Assembly (NCBI RefSeq): GCF_900107405.1
Contig: NZ_FNPV01000004.1
Location: 124,001-188,000, forward strand
Direction: 5' to 3'
From: Tindallia californiensis
GTDB lineage: Bacteria; Bacillota; Clostridia; Peptostreptococcales; Tindalliaceae
Length of the DNA stretch: 64,000 nt
Shown here one piece after another: positions 42,514 through 52,830 of this stretch. The notes beneath the pieces are model-generated. The model was not told where the DNA came from, did not search any database, and saw nothing but the letters and a program-made list of their open reading frames with translations. Every line of letters begins with the position of its first letter. Position 1 is the stretch's first letter. The position numbers were made by a program, and so were the translations under genes.

Positions 42514-44576
42514 GCAATGATCAGTCAAACAAAGATGAAAAAGTAATCAAAGAAGAAAAAACCCAGGAAATGGCGAATACTCAAGAACCTCAGAAACAAG
42601 ATTTTGTGGAGAGCGGAGAATCCATTCTTGACAAGCAAATGATTGATGAAGAGCAAGCGGCGGAAGTTGCCGCAAAATATGACAGAGAATTTACAGCTAG
42701 AAAGTTAAAAGGGATCCTTGGGAAAACGATTAGTTTAGTTGCCATTGTGTGGGCCTTTGTGCAACTTTATACGGCTTTATTTGGAGTTTTTCCAACGACA
42801 ATTCAAAGAGGACAGCATGTTGGTTTTGCGTTATTCCTGGTATATGTTCTGTATCCATTTAAACGTTCACTGCGCAATGATAAGGTGCCCTTTTATGATT
42901 GGATATTAGCCTTTGCAGGAGCTTATGTTGCATTATACCATTTACTTAATTATCGTGATATTATTCATCGTGCCGGTGCTTATACACAAATGGATGTGAT
43001 TGTATCGGTTGTTGCTGTGTTACTAGTGTTGGAAGCTACAAGAAGAATTGCCGGACCAGTACTGGTATGCGTTGCATCTTTCTTTTTGATTTATGCTTTT
43101 ATTGGACATAGTTTCCCAGGGTTTATGTCACATAGAGGGTATGCAATCCCTAGAATTGCAACGTATATGTGGATGTCTACAGAAGCGATTTTAGGTATTC
43201 CCATCGGAGTATCATCTACGTTCATTTTCTTGTTTTTAATTTTCGCAACATTCCTTAAAAAGACAGGGATTGGTGACTGGCTGACAGCGCTTGCGATGGG
43301 TGTTGCCGGTGGACTTACGGGTGGACCTGCCAAAGCAGCTGTTATTGCATCGGCTACACAAGGTACTATTTCTGGAAGTTCCGTAGCTAACACGGTTGGG
43401 ACTGGATCAGTTACAATACCTTTGATGAAGAGTATTGGATACCGACCTGAGTTTGCAGCGGCTACAGAAGCGGCGGCTTCTACAGGTGGACAGTTAATGC
43501 CTCCAGTTATGGGTGCGGCTGCCTTTATTATGACGGAATTTACAAATTTACCGTACATTACGATTGCTCTTTCAGCAGCGATTCCAGCAGCTCTATATTT
43601 TACTGGTGTATTTATGATGGTTCACTTGGAAGCTAAGAAAACCGGGTTAAGAGGACTAACCCGTGCGGAACTGCCAAATCCATTTAAGCTACTGAAAGAA
43701 AAGTGGTTCTTGGCATTACCAATCTTTGTTATTATGTACTTACTGGTTGGTGGATATACACCAATGCGTGCCGCGTTATTTGCTATTGTGTCGGCAATTT
43801 TAGTTTCATATATCCGGAAAGACACTCGATTGAAACCTATCGAAATCATAGAAGGTCTTGATGAAGGAGCACGGTCAGCGCTTCCTGTAGTAATGGCCTG
43901 TGCAACGGCTGGAATTATTGTAGGGATTGTAACCCTTACAGGTTTGGGAGTTAAGTTTTCTACGGGTATTCTGATTCTGTCAGGTGGAAACGTTTACTTA
44001 GCAATGCTCTTTACAATGTTTGCTTCTATTATTCTGGGGATGGGAATGCCAACGACAGCCAATTATATTGTTCAGGCTACAATTGCAGCTCCTGTTTTGG
44101 TAGAATTGGGAATCCCGGTTATAGCAGCACATTTGTTCGTGTTCTACTTTGGTATTATTGCTGATATCACACCTCCGGTAGCTTTAGCAGCTTTTGCGGG
44201 ATCGGGAATTGCAGGTTCTAACCCGTTCAAAACAGGAGTTCAAGCTTCCAAACTGGCCTTTGCTGCCTACTTAGTACCGTATATCTTTGCGACTCACCCG
44301 ATGCTAGTGCTAGTGGACTGGACACCAGCTGCCCTGATCATGTCTTTAGCTACAGCGCTCATAGGAATGTATGCCATTGCCTCTGGCGTAAGTGGTTTTA
44401 TGAATACGAAAATAAACGGTGAGATGCGTATTATTTTATCAACAGGCGGTTTAATGCTTATTGTTCCGGGAAATACAACCAATATTGGCGGTATCGCTAT
44501 TATAGGACTGGCTTTTCTATATCTTAAGTATAAGGAAAAGAAAGAGGCTGAAAAATCAGAAGCTACCAGTGCTTAA
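42510..44576 (+). CDS. TRAP transporter fused permease (DctQM type), TAXI system
   Basis: A 688-residue integral membrane protein in which the small DctQ-like and large DctM-like permease domains are one chain, as is usual for TAXI systems. A charged N-terminal tail (~65 residues, Glu/Lys-rich) precedes the first membrane segments. The DctM part has TGGPAKAAVIASATQGTISGSSVANTVGTGSVTIP, STGGQLMPPVMGAAAF and LGMGMPTTANYI. TRAP carriers are secondary and usually Na+-driven. The four-base overlap with DUF1850 shows coupling. Ends before a strong terminator. Confidence 0.94.
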   Translation: MSNDQSNKDEKVIKEEKTQEMANTQEPQKQDFVESGESILDKQMIDEEQAAEVAAKYDREFTARKLKGILGKTISLVAIVWAFVQLYTALFGVFPTTIQRGQHVGFALFLVYVLYPFKRSLRNDKVPFYDWILAFAGAYVALYHLLNYRDIIHRAGAYTQMDVIVSVVAVLLVLEATRRIAGPVLVCVASFFLIYAFIGHSFPGFMSHRGYAIPRIATYMWMSTEAILGIPIGVSSTFIFLFLIFATFLKKTGIGDWLTALAMGVAGGLTGGPAKAAVIASATQGTISGSSVANTVGTGSVTIPLMKSIGYRPEFAAATEAAASTGGQLMPPVMGAAAFIMTEFTNLPYITIALSAAIPAALYFTGVFMMVHLEAKKTGLRGLTRAELPNPFKLLKEKWFLALPIFVIMYLLVGGYTPMRAALFAIVSAILVSYIRKDTRLKPIEIIEGLDEGARSALPVVMACATAGIIVGIVTLTGLGVKFSTGILILSGGNVYLAMLFTMFASIILGMGMPTTANYIVQATIAAPVLVELGIPVIAAHLFVFYFGIIADITPPVALAAFAGSGIAGSNPFKTGVQASKLAFAAYLVPYIFATHPMLVLVDWTPAALIMSLATALIGMYAIASGVSGFMNTKINGEMRIILSTGGLMLIVPGNTTNIGGIAIIGLAFLYLKYKEKKEAEKSEATSA

Positions 44577-44603
44577 TAGCCTAAGAATATGAAAAAACAA
44601 AAA

Positions 44604-44643
44604 GGAAGCACTGTCTGAGAACTAAGGCAGTGCTTCTTTTTTT
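44604..44643 (+). terminator. Terminator of the TRAP operon
   Basis: GAAGCACTG-CT pairs with AG-CAGTGCTTC, followed by seven T. Confidence 0.9.
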
Positions 44644-44731
44644 AGAAAGCAGATTACGATGAAAACAGATTTGCAATTAACGTCGAATTTGGTACAATGA
44701 GACTATAAATAATAATCAAGGAGACGATGAA

Positions 44732-45811
44732 ATGAGTATACCTTCCTTACAAATAGGGGATGAAACAGTAAAAATTCCTATCTTACAAGGTGGCATGGGG
44801 ATAGGCGTATCCCTGTCGAGACTGGCGGCGGCCGTAGCGAATGCCGGTGGCATAGGGGTGATGGCAGGCGTTCAAATTGGATACGAAGAAGAAGACTTTT
44901 ATACTAATAACGATGAAGCGAATGTACGTGGCCTTAGAAAACATATTCGAAAAGCAAAAGAGCTTAGCCCAGATGGTTTTTTGGGAGTCAATATCATGGT
45001 AGCGGTTCAAAACTATAGAGAAATGGTGCAGGCGGCCGTTGAAGAAAAAATAAATTTAATTATTTCCGGTGCTGGATTGCCCTCTGAACTTCCCGCATTG
45101 GTTAAAGGATCTGGCACAAAAATAGCACCCATCGTATCTTCCGGAAAGGCAGCAGCATTAATTGCTAAAATGTGGGATCGAAAATACCAGGTACTACCGG
45201 ATCTAGTGATTGTCGAAGGACCTGATGCCGGTGGACATCTTGGTTTTTCAGAAGAACAGTTGAAAGGAAATCATTCTTTTAGACTGGATGAAATGGTGAA
45301 GGATGTTATGACTGCATTAAAGCAGTATGAGGAAAAATATCGAAAGAAAATCCCAGTGATTGCCGCTGGAGGTGTGTTCGATGGAAATGATATAGCAGAC
45401 TACTTGAAAATAGGAGCAGCAGGTGTTCAGATGGCCACACGGTTTGTAGCTACTCAGGAATGTGACGCTGATGATGAGTTTAAGCAAGCCTATATCAACT
45501 CTCAGAAAGAAGAAATAGGATTGGTTAAAAGCCCTGTAGGGATGCCAGGAAGAGCCATTATCAACGAATTTGTGAACAGACTTGATAAAGGGTCCATTCC
45601 GGTTACTAAATGCACCAACTGTCTCAAACCATGTAATCCGGCTACGACACCTTATTGTATCACAGAAGCTTTAATTCGGTCAGTAACAGGATCTGTCAGG
45701 GAAGGTCTGATATTTGCAGGAAAAAATGCCTATCGCATCAATAAAATTGTAAGCGTTCAGGAATTAATGGATGAGTTAGTGAAAGAAACAGAGGTGGCTT
45801 TATCAACCTAA
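44732..45811 (+). CDS. Nitronate monooxygenase / FabK-like flavoprotein
   Basis: A 359-residue FMN TIM-barrel protein of the 2-nitropropane dioxygenase family. Visible elements are LQGGMGIGVSLSRLAAAVANAGGIGV, VEGPDAGGHLGF with the conserved His, IAAGGVFDG and GAAGVQMATRFVAT. A C-terminal Cys cluster CTNCLKPCNPATTPYC resembles that of clostridial members and is not seen in classical enzymes. Function could be nitronate detoxification, or an enoyl reductase-like reaction; no fatty-acid genes are adjacent. Followed 21 bp later by dsdA, so likely cotranscribed. Confidence 0.85.
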   Translation: MSIPSLQIGDETVKIPILQGGMGIGVSLSRLAAAVANAGGIGVMAGVQIGYEEEDFYTNNDEANVRGLRKHIRKAKELSPDGFLGVNIMVAVQNYREMVQAAVEEKINLIISGAGLPSELPALVKGSGTKIAPIVSSGKAAALIAKMWDRKYQVLPDLVIVEGPDAGGHLGFSEEQLKGNHSFRLDEMVKDVMTALKQYEEKYRKKIPVIAAGGVFDGNDIADYLKIGAAGVQMATRFVATQECDADDEFKQAYINSQKEEIGLVKSPVGMPGRAIINEFVNRLDKGSIPVTKCTNCLKPCNPATTPYCITEALIRSVTGSVREGLIFAGKNAYRINKIVSVQELMDELVKETEVALST

Positions 45812-45832
45812 CAAATAAGGGGTGAATCTATT

Positions 45833-47200
45833 TTGACTCAGTGTGACTTTGTGAATGAGTGGAAGCGGAAATATCCAGAGATTAAAAAAATCTTAAAGAA
45901 AGAACCTTTCTTCTGGATAAATCCTAAATGTAAAAATGCAAGTCATGCATTAGATAAACTTCCGCTGACTACAGAAGATATCATGGATGCATCCAACCGT
46001 TTGGAACGTTTTGCGCCCTATCTGGCACAAGTATTTGATGAAGTAAAAGCATCTAGTGGCATCATTGAATCTTCTTTGCAGGAAATTCCAAAAATGAAGA
46101 ATGCCATGGAAAAAAGGCTGAAACACCCTCTTGCTGGAGATTTATACTTAAAAATGGATCACCAACTACCTATTTCTGGATCTATTAAAGCCAGAGGCGG
46201 TATTTATGAAGTGCTGAAGCATGCTGAAAGACTTGCGATGAAGGAAGGTCTTTTATTTCATAATTCTGATTATAGAGTACTTGATTCCCAACCTTTGAGA
46301 AACTTTTTCTCACAATACTCAATTTCTGTGGGTTCTACAGGCAATTTAGGTTTAAGTATCGGGATTATGGGAGCTAAACTGGGATTTAGGGTGACTGTAC
46401 ATATGTCGCGAGATGCAAGAAAATGGAAAAAAGAGAAATTGCGACAACATGGAGTAAAAGTCAGAGAATATGATTCAGATTTTGGAAAAGCTGTAGAGGA
46501 AGGAAGGAGACAAGCCCAGCAAGATCAACGAAATTATTTTATTGATGATGAAAACTCAAAAGATCTTTTTCTCGGCTATGCGGTGGCTGCATTACGTTTG
46601 AAAAAGCAATTAGAGGACAAGAAAATAATCGTTGACGAGAGTAATCCACTATTTGTCTATTTGCCGTGTGGGGTTGGTGGCGGTCCGGGTGGTATTGCTT
46701 TTGGCTTAAAGCAGATTTATGGCGACAGGGTTCATTGTTACTTTGCTGAACCTACGCAAGCACCAGCTGTACTATTAGGAATGTTAACGGGACTTAAGGA
46801 AAAAGTTTCAGCAACAGATTTTGGCATTGATAGCCAGACGGAAGCTGACGGATTAGCTGTATCCAGACCCTCAGGGCTGGTGTGTCAGATGATGGAGGAG
46901 TTACTGGATGGGGTCTTTACAGTAGATGACGCCCTCTTATTCAAGATGCTTGCCATGCTTTCAAAAACGGAGGGAATCCAACTGGAACCATCAGCATTGG
47001 CAGGAATGCCAGGACCTTTCCGATATGCAAAAGATGCGGTTGTGCATCGAGCTGTCCGACTAGGAGGGTATGACCCTTTCATGAAGCAGGCTACTCATAT
47101 TGTTTGGGCAACTGGTGGTGCTATGGTACCGGAAGATGAGATGAAACAGTATATCAGCAAAGGGAATGAAATGCTGTCTATAGAAAAACAGCAGGTTTGA
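45833..47200 (+). CDS. dsdA: D-serine dehydratase (D-serine ammonia-lyase)
   Basis: Converts D-serine to pyruvate and ammonia with PLP. The 455 residues match DsdA. The PLP lysine is Lys119 in PISGSIKARGGIYEV, preceded by the family N-terminus DFVNEWKRKYPEIKKILKKEPFFWINP. Further on are STGNLGLSIGIMGA and PCGVGGGPGGIAFG. It starts with TTG 10 bases after AAGGGG. Together with the possible histidine racemase it shows that the organism can use D-amino acids. The terminator overlaps its stop codon. Confidence 0.95.
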   Translation: MTQCDFVNEWKRKYPEIKKILKKEPFFWINPKCKNASHALDKLPLTTEDIMDASNRLERFAPYLAQVFDEVKASSGIIESSLQEIPKMKNAMEKRLKHPLAGDLYLKMDHQLPISGSIKARGGIYEVLKHAERLAMKEGLLFHNSDYRVLDSQPLRNFFSQYSISVGSTGNLGLSIGIMGAKLGFRVTVHMSRDARKWKKEKLRQHGVKVREYDSDFGKAVEEGRRQAQQDQRNYFIDDENSKDLFLGYAVAALRLKKQLEDKKIIVDESNPLFVYLPCGVGGGPGGIAFGLKQIYGDRVHCYFAEPTQAPAVLLGMLTGLKEKVSATDFGIDSQTEADGLAVSRPSGLVCQMMEELLDGVFTVDDALLFKMLAMLSKTEGIQLEPSALAGMPGPFRYAKDAVVHRAVRLGGYDPFMKQATHIVWATGGAMVPEDEMKQYISKGNEMLSIEKQQV

Positions 47201-47217
47201 AAAACCTGCTGTTTTTA
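47186..47217 (+). terminator. Terminator of the NMO-dsdA pair
   Basis: ACAGCAGGTTT pairs with AAACCTGCTGT, followed by five T. The dsdA stop codon lies in the loop. Confidence 0.9.
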
Positions 47218-47278
47218 ATGACGTAATAACCTGTGACAGCGTAATGCATCCTATGAGGAAGCAACTTTATAGAAAGAC

Positions 47279-48301
47279 TTACTTTACTGGACAAATCCAT
47301 CCTTCAGGCCCTTCGATATCACCAAATTGAATGCCACAAAGGGTTTCATATAATTTTTTGGTAATGGGACCAACCTCTGTTTCACTATAAAAGACATGAA
47401 GACTATCCTTGTAATCAATACCACCAATTGGTGTGATCACAGCGGCTGTTCCACAAGCACCGGCTTCGGCAAACTCATCTAGCCTGTCTACATAAACATC
47501 ACGCTCTTCAGCTTTTAAGTTCAAATAATGTTCAGCTAAGTAGAGTAAGGAATACTTTGTGATGCTTGGCAAAATAGAAGGAGAGTCTGGTGTAACAAAT
47601 ACATTATCTTTTGTAATACCAAAAAAGTTAGCGGCGCCGACTTCTTCAATCTTACTATGTGTTTTTGGATCTAAATAAATACAATCAGCAAATCCTTTTT
47701 TGACAGCTTCTGCATGGGGTTGCATGCTTGCCGCATAATTACCACCCACTTTTGCAGCGCCAGTACCAAAGGGAGCTGCTCGATCATAATCAGAAACAGT
47801 AAAGTTTACTGGTGCCAGACCACCCTTGAAATATGGACCTACAGGTAAGCAAAAAACACAGAAAATATATTCCGGTGCAGGTTTTACACCAAGATTGTCA
47901 CCAACACCAATGACAAAAGGTCTTAAATAAAGGGTTGCTCCAGTTCCGTAAGGAGGAACGTAATCTGAATTTGCTTTCACCACTTCTTTGCAAGCATCGA
48001 TAAACTGCTCTTCCGATACTTCAGGCATTAAGATTCTTTGACAACTTTTCTGCATGCGTTTTGCGTTTTGATCCGGTCGAAACAACTGTATTTGACCACT
48101 TTTTGTCCGATATGCTTTTAAGCCTTCGAAGCATTGCTGGCCATAATGCAGAGCGGAAGATGCTTCGCTTATGGCAAGCCTGTTATCTTCTGTTAGCTTA
48201 CCTTTATCCCATTTTCCATCTTTCCACATAGAAACATAGCGATAAGGTGTTTTCATGTAGCTAAATCCCAGTTGACTCCAATCAATTGATGCGTTGCTCA
48301 T
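47279..48301 (-). CDS. ilvE: Branched-chain amino acid aminotransferase
   Basis: Transaminates leucine, isoleucine and valine with 2-oxoglutarate, in synthesis or degradation. The 340-residue fold-type IV PLP enzyme has [14 protein letters not shown], the PLP Lys184 in [14 protein letters not shown] and EVGAANFFG, as in the type II (IlvE/BCAT) group. On the minus strand GGAGGG precedes the ATG and a -10 TATAAT is seen at 48349-48354, without a good -35. Monocistronic; no ilv operon genes nearby, suggesting use in branched-chain amino acid fermentation as well as synthesis. Confidence 0.95.
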   Translation of the reverse strand: MSNASIDWSQLGFSYMKTPYRYVSMWKDGKWDKGKLTEDNRLAISEASSALHYGQQCFEGLKAYRTKSGQIQLFRPDQNAKRMQKSCQRILMPEVSEEQFIDACKEVVKANSDYVPPYGTGATLYLRPFVIGVGDNLGVKPAPEYIFCVFCLPVGPYFKGGLAPVNFTVSDYDRAAPFGTGAAKVGGNYAASMQPHAEAVKKGFADCIYLDPKTHSKIEEVGAANFFGITKDNVFVTPDSPSILPSITKYSLLYLAEHYLNLKAEERDVYVDRLDEFAEAGACGTAAVITPIGGIDYKDSLHVFYSETEVGPITKKLYETLCGIQFGDIEGPEGWICPVK

Positions 48302-48411
48302 ATAAATCCCTCCTGTTCTTAATCTAAAGCAATGGTCTGTCGACTTTCATTATATCAAACTTTTTTCAAAAGAGGAAATAGATGGATCTTGTCTTGATTC
48401 AAAATGAAGAT

Positions 48412-49089
48412 TTATTCAAAAACTTCTAAACGCCAGTCGATAGGCTCAATTCTCTGACTGACTAAATAAGCATTTGCCTTGGAAAAGTGGCGACAGCCTA
48501 AAAATCCGCGATAGGCAGAAAGTGGGCTGGGATGAGGCGCATATAAAATTAAGTGATTAGGGTTAGAAATCATGCTGGCTTTTTCAGACGCCTGTTTTCC
48601 CCAAAGCATAAAAACAATCGGGTTTTCAGAGTTGTTAAGGGCTTTGATCACTTGGTCTGTAAATCGTTCCCACCCTTTTCCACGATGGGAAGCCGGCTCA
48701 CCCTGGCGAACTGTTAAAACAGTGTTAAGGAGAAGAACACCCTGTTTTGCCCAAGAAGTCAAGCATCCATGACTTGGGACAGGACATTCCAAGTCATCCT
48801 TTAACTCCTTAAATATATTGACAAGAGAAGGTGGCGCCGGAATATCCTTTTGAACCGAAAAAGATAATCCATGAGCTTGTCCTTTGCCATGATAAGGATC
48901 TTGTCCCAGGATAACAACTTTAGTTTGCTGATAACTGGTATAATGCAATGCATTAAAAATATTTGCAGCCGCCGGATAAACAGAATGATGTTGATATTCA
49001 TTCTTTAAGAAATTTCTAAGCTGCGCATAGTAGTCTTTCTCAAATTCGCTTTCTAATATCTGACTCCAGTCATTTTTAAGAATAGCCAA
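48412..49089 (-). CDS. ung: Uracil-DNA glycosylase
   Basis: Removes uracil from DNA. The 225-residue family 1 UDG shows GQDPYHGKGQAHGLSF with the catalytic Asp, the Asn in LLLNTVLTV, and the HPSPLSAYRGFLGCRHF loop. Start choice: a GTG at 49098 is in frame, but GGGGGTG overlaps it. That site fits the TTG at 49089 better. Promoter TTGATT-N16-TAGGAT at 49138-49111 on the minus strand. It fits functionally with xth and the dUTPase elsewhere in the window. Confidence 0.95.
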   Translation of the reverse strand: MAILKNDWSQILESEFEKDYYAQLRNFLKNEYQHHSVYPAAANIFNALHYTSYQQTKVVILGQDPYHGKGQAHGLSFSVQKDIPAPPSLVNIFKELKDDLECPVPSHGCLTSWAKQGVLLLNTVLTVRQGEPASHRGKGWERFTDQVIKALNNSENPIVFMLWGKQASEKASMISNPNHLILYAPHPSPLSAYRGFLGCRHFSKANAYLVSQRIEPIDWRLEVFE

Positions 49090-49110
49090 AAAAAACACCC
49101 CCGTACTTTT

Positions 49111-49138
49111 ATCCTATCACAGGAAATGATAAAATCAA
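49111..49138 (-). promoter_or_regulatory. Probable promoter of ung
   Basis: On the minus strand TTGATT (49138-49133) and TAGGAT (49116-49111) with a 16-bp spacer. Confidence 0.55.
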
Positions 49139-49148
49139 CGATAAAATA

Positions 49149-49195
49149 CCCTTATCAAGAGTGAGTATGGGGCTTTCTCTCATTCATGATAAGGG
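49149..49195 (-). terminator. Hairpin terminator after the chemoreceptor gene
   Basis: CCCTTATCA at 49149-49157 pairs with TGATAAGGG at 49187-49195, with inner pairing. On the minus strand it is followed by TATTTTAT, so it serves the chemoreceptor gene. Confidence 0.7.
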
Positions 49196-49278
49196 TAAAA
49201 GTAGCATAATGGAGCGGGTAATCATTTCAATGATTTTTAGTGGTGAAATGTCGGTAACAAGGGTAATTGCAGTTAATG

Positions 49279-50961
49279 TTAGACCTTAAAAATAGAAATT
49301 GCATTTTGAAGGTCATTGGCTAAAGCCGCAAGACTGCTAGCTGAATCCGCTATTTCATCAACAACAGAGTTTTGTTGTTGTGCGCTAGCAGAAACCTCTT
49401 GTGAAGAGGCAGCTGTTTCTTCTGATATAGCCGACATGTTTTGAAAGCTGTTGACTACTTCCTGGCTGTTGTTTGTAACTTTTTGTACCAATAGAGTGAC
49501 ATGATTAATTCCCTCTGAAATGGTGGATACTTCGTCAGAGATACTTTCAAAAAGACTGCTGGCACTATGAACCATTTCAGTTCCATCTTCTACTTGCAGG
49601 CTGTTATTTTCCATCGAAAAAACGGCACCTTTGATTTGTGATTGGATCCTTTCTATAATCTTTGCGATACGACTGGAGGACTGGGAAGTTTCTTCTGCTA
49701 ATTTTCTTATTTCTTCGGCTACTACGGCAAATCCACGGCCGGCTTCTCCTGCACGGGCTGCTTCAATAGCTGCGTTTAAGGCTAATAAATTTGTTTGCCC
49801 AGAAATCGAATGAATACTTTCAACAATGTTAACTATTTCCGTGGAAGCTTGATCAAGTTCTTTGACAACTACCATGGTTTCTTTAGAGGAAGAAAGAATT
49901 TCATTCATTTTTGATACCGCTTCTCTTGATGCTTTTCGACCATTTTTAGCTGAATCTTGTGTGTGAGTAGAAGCGTTTTGTACCTGTTCAATGCTTTCAG
50001 AAACCTGGAGCATATTTTCGGCAATTTGCTCCAGGTTTTGATTACTGGTTTCAACAGCAGAGGATTGTTCTTCGGTAGCTCTGGAGACTTCTTCAATAGT
50101 TCGTGAAACTTCTTGTGAGGTGGCAGCCGCTTCTTCTGAAGAGGCTGCTAATCTTTCGCTGGTGCTGGCAACCTGGCCTGATATAGAACTGCTGGATTTA
50201 ATAAGACCTTTAAGATTATCGACCATTTGATTAATAGCTTTTGCCAAGTGACCAATTTCATCAGTGCTCTTTACTTCAACTTGCTGAGTCAGATCACCTT
50301 GAGCAACTATATGAACTAAATCGACTAATTTTTTTAGAGGGCGAATGATACTGTTGGAAATGACAAAAGCAAGGATAATAGAGACAATAATAGCAAATCC
50401 AATGGAAGCAATGACCATTTTGCGAATTTCCTCCTGGGTATTGACTACCTCAGCGCCAATGAATTGAACATTTTCTTGTCGTTCATTTGCCATATTACGG
50501 GCGTAAATCATCAACGTATTACCCTCTGGCCCCATACGGTTAGTAATCACTTCGATGGCATCATCATACCTTCCTGTATTATACATTGGCACAACTTCGG
50601 CGGTGGCAATCCGTCGCCAGGCCTGACTTCTTTCGACAAACTTTTCATCTTCCGGAGTGCCTGAAATTTCTAATAGTTCACGCTCTAGAGAGTCGCTGGT
50701 ACTTGAAACACGAATAAATTGATTGAGATAAAATTCATCACCGGTCAAGACAAAGTTGCTTATGTGAGAACTTCTTTCAGCTATGGTGAATGCTAATTCG
50801 TTATTAATTCGATAAAGATCCATTTGCTCCTCTAATAAATCCCTGAGTTCGTCCTGGATGGCACTAAGCTGCATAAAACTAAAACCGCCTAAAGCAATTA
50901 AAATCAAAGTGATGGTAAAAAAACCTAGAAGTATTTTTTTTCGGATGCTAGTCCTATGCAT
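49279..50961 (-). CDS. Methyl-accepting chemotaxis protein
   Basis: A 560-residue transmembrane chemoreceptor: TM1 ~10-30, extracellular helical sensor ~31-180 (4HB/CHASE3-like), TM2 182-204, HAMP ~205-258 and a long coiled-coil signalling domain with the hairpin tip [45 protein letters not shown]. Methylation-type Glu/Gln repeats flank the tip. Ligand unknown. It has a conventional GGAGG site before the ATG. No other che or flagellar genes are in the window. Confidence 0.96.
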   Translation of the reverse strand: MHRTSIRKKILLGFFTITLILIALGGFSFMQLSAIQDELRDLLEEQMDLYRINNELAFTIAERSSHISNFVLTGDEFYLNQFIRVSSTSDSLERELLEISGTPEDEKFVERSQAWRRIATAEVVPMYNTGRYDDAIEVITNRMGPEGNTLMIYARNMANERQENVQFIGAEVVNTQEEIRKMVIASIGFAIIVSIILAFVISNSIIRPLKKLVDLVHIVAQGDLTQQVEVKSTDEIGHLAKAINQMVDNLKGLIKSSSSISGQVASTSERLAASSEEAAATSQEVSRTIEEVSRATEEQSSAVETSNQNLEQIAENMLQVSESIEQVQNASTHTQDSAKNGRKASREAVSKMNEILSSSKETMVVVKELDQASTEIVNIVESIHSISGQTNLLALNAAIEAARAGEAGRGFAVVAEEIRKLAEETSQSSSRIAKIIERIQSQIKGAVFSMENNSLQVEDGTEMVHSASSLFESISDEVSTISEGINHVTLLVQKVTNNSQEVVNSFQNMSAISEETAASSQEVSASAQQQNSVVDEIADSASSLAALANDLQNAISIFKV

Positions 50962-51157
50962 GAGTAATGCCTCCTTTGAGATTGTGTAAAGGTAAACTAT
51001 TCAGATACCTCTATATTTTACGATATTTCTGACAAAAAATCCATATGTTTTACAAAAATTTGGTAGAATGATAAGTTGTTTGAGAAAAAGAAAGCATAAT
51101 CAAACGGGAAAGAGGCATGAAATAATGATAATTGAAGAGAAAAGGAGATGATTAGGA

Positions 51158-51856
51158 GTGCGGTATGAAAAAGTAGTTAAAGGTGAATTTATCAAAAGAC
51201 CGAACCGTTTTATTGCTCACGTATTGATTGATGGCAGAGAAGAAGTTGTACATATAAAGAACACCTCCCGGTGTCGAGAGTTGCTGATACCAGGGGTTAA
51301 AGTCTACTTAGAGGATAAAAGAGAAGTGCCGGGTAGAAAAACTGGATATTCTGTGATTAGTGTATACAAGGATGATGTGCTTGTTAACATTGATTCCCAA
51401 GCTCCTAATACTGTTATAGCTGAAGCACTTGAAAATAATAAGATAGATGGATTTTTGAATTTTTCTTTACTAAAGAGAGAAGTTACTTATGGAAAGTCAC
51501 GTTTTGATATTTTTATGGAAAGAGAAAAAGAAAAGATTTTCATTGAAGTAAAAGGGGTTACATTGGAAAATAGTGGGGTTTCGGCATTTCCGGATGCACC
51601 TACCGAGAGAGGTGTGAAACACGTAAAGGAATTGGAAGGTGCCGTTGCAGAAGGGTATAGAGGGGTGATATTTTTTCTGATTAAAATGCAAAAACCGGAT
51701 CTTTTCAAATTAAACTGGAAAATGGATCCGGCCTTTGCGGAGGCAGTATGCAAAGCTCAATCTAAAGGGGTCGAGGTGTTAGCCTATGATTCACTGGTTA
51801 CCCCTGAAGAAATCTTCATTGGAAAAAAATTGCCTATTAATTTACAGCCTTGGTGA
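51158..51856 (+). CDS. sfsA: SfsA family protein
   Basis: A 232-residue protein of the sugar fermentation stimulation A family: an OB-like N-terminal domain and a nuclease-like C-terminal domain. It has HIKNTSRCRELLIPG, the nuclease-fold region RFDIFMEREKEKIFIEVKGVTL, and PDAPTERGVKHVKEL. E. coli SfsA was described as DNA-binding; real activity is unclear. GTG start with AAAGGAG upstream. Converges on cysK with only five bases between the stops. Confidence 0.93.
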   Translation: MRYEKVVKGEFIKRPNRFIAHVLIDGREEVVHIKNTSRCRELLIPGVKVYLEDKREVPGRKTGYSVISVYKDDVLVNIDSQAPNTVIAEALENNKIDGFLNFSLLKREVTYGKSRFDIFMEREKEKIFIEVKGVTLENSGVSAFPDAPTERGVKHVKELEGAVAEGYRGVIFFLIKMQKPDLFKLNWKMDPAFAEAVCKAQSKGVEVLAYDSLVTPEEIFIGKKLPINLQPW

Positions 51857-51861
51857 GCCAG

Positions 51862-52782
51862 TTAATCAATATCATAAAGCGGAGTGCTTAAATAGCGTTC
51901 ACCATTGCTGGCTGTCATGACAACTAGATGTTGATTAGGGTCCATATTTTTAGCTATTTTGAAGGCCGCAGCAATGGCAGCTCCTGAAGAAATTCCCAGC
52001 AACAAGCCTTCTTCGCGGGCGACTTTTCGAGCTGTTTCTATTGCTTCTTCCGTGGTAATCTGAACGATACGGCTAAGTAAGCGAGTATCCATAATTTCAG
52101 GAACAAAACCAGCTCCGATTCCTTGGATTTTATGAGGACCAGGTTCTCCACCAGACAAAACCGGTGAATCAGAAGGTTCAACAGCAACTAGTTGAATAGA
52201 AGGGTTTTTTTCTCTTAAATAGCGGCCAGCACCTGTAATGGTACCACCTGTTCCTACGCCGGCAATAAACGCATCGACTTGTCCGTTAAGATCATTCCAG
52301 ATTTCAGGACCTGTAGTTTTATAATGAACAGCTGGATTGGCTGGATTGATAAACTGTCCAGGGATGATTGCATTAGCATGGGTGCTGACTATTTCATTTG
52401 CTTTTTCAATAGCTCCCTTCATTCCCTTAGAACCTTCTGTAAGAACAAGATCAGCTCCGTAAGCCTTTAAAATTTTTCTTCGTTCAATAGTCATGGTATC
52501 AGGCATAACAAGGGTTAGTTGATAGCCTTTAGCAGCGGCGATCATTGCAAGACCAATGCCTGTGTTTCCGCTGGTTGGTTCGACGAGCAGGGTGTTTTCT
52601 GTGATTTTTTTTTCCTCTTCAAGTGCTTCGATCATGCTTAGGGCGATTCGGTCTTTTACAGAACCACCAGGATTTTGAAATTCCAGCTTTACAAAAATAG
52701 TTGCCATGTTTTCTCGACCCTTGCGGCTAAGCTTGACTATTGGTGTTTTGCCGACTAACTCACTAACGGTATGGACAATCAT
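51862..52782 (-). CDS. cysK: Cysteine synthase A (O-acetylserine sulfhydrylase)
   Basis: Makes cysteine from O-acetylserine and sulfide. The 306-residue PLP fold-type II enzyme has the PLP Lys43 in NPGGSVKDRIA, the substrate loop EPTSGNTGIGL, the phosphate loop GVGTGGTITG and the C-terminal SSGAAIAAA. AAGGAGGAG precedes the ATG. A consensus promoter and an Rrf2/CymR-like operator lie upstream, implying repression when cysteine is plentiful. Monocistronic; no cysE next to it. Confidence 0.97.
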   Translation of the reverse strand: MIVHTVSELVGKTPIVKLSRKGRENMATIFVKLEFQNPGGSVKDRIALSMIEALEEEKKITENTLLVEPTSGNTGIGLAMIAAAKGYQLTLVMPDTMTIERRKILKAYGADLVLTEGSKGMKGAIEKANEIVSTHANAIIPGQFINPANPAVHYKTTGPEIWNDLNGQVDAFIAGVGTGGTITGAGRYLREKNPSIQLVAVEPSDSPVLSGGEPGPHKIQGIGAGFVPEIMDTRLLSRIVQITTEEAIETARKVAREEGLLLGISSGAAIAAAFKIAKNMDPNQHLVVMTASNGERYLSTPLYDID

Positions 52783-52799
52783 GAGAACTCCTCCTTAAT

Positions 52800-52818
52800 A
52801 CCTAGTAATTTGGTAGGT
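52800..52818. promoter_or_regulatory. Rrf2/CymR-like operator at cysK
   Basis: The inverted repeat ACCTA-N9-TAGGT lies 12 bp downstream of the cysK -10 box, at the transcription start and early leader, where a repressor would block RNA polymerase. The sequence resembles CymR/Rrf2-family sites known from Firmicute cysteine genes. No regulator gene is in the window. Confidence 0.6.
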
Positions 52819-52830
52819 TTAATGGGGAAT

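Noticed and set aside
43091-43558. 155-codon open frame antisense to the TRAP permease
   Set aside because: It lies wholly opposite a clear membrane-protein gene, has no ribosome binding site and its hydrophobic composition is the mirror of the sense strand.
51000-51100. SigD-type promoter for the chemoreceptor gene
   Set aside because: Only about half of the TAAA-N15-GCCGATAT consensus positions match, too weak to list.
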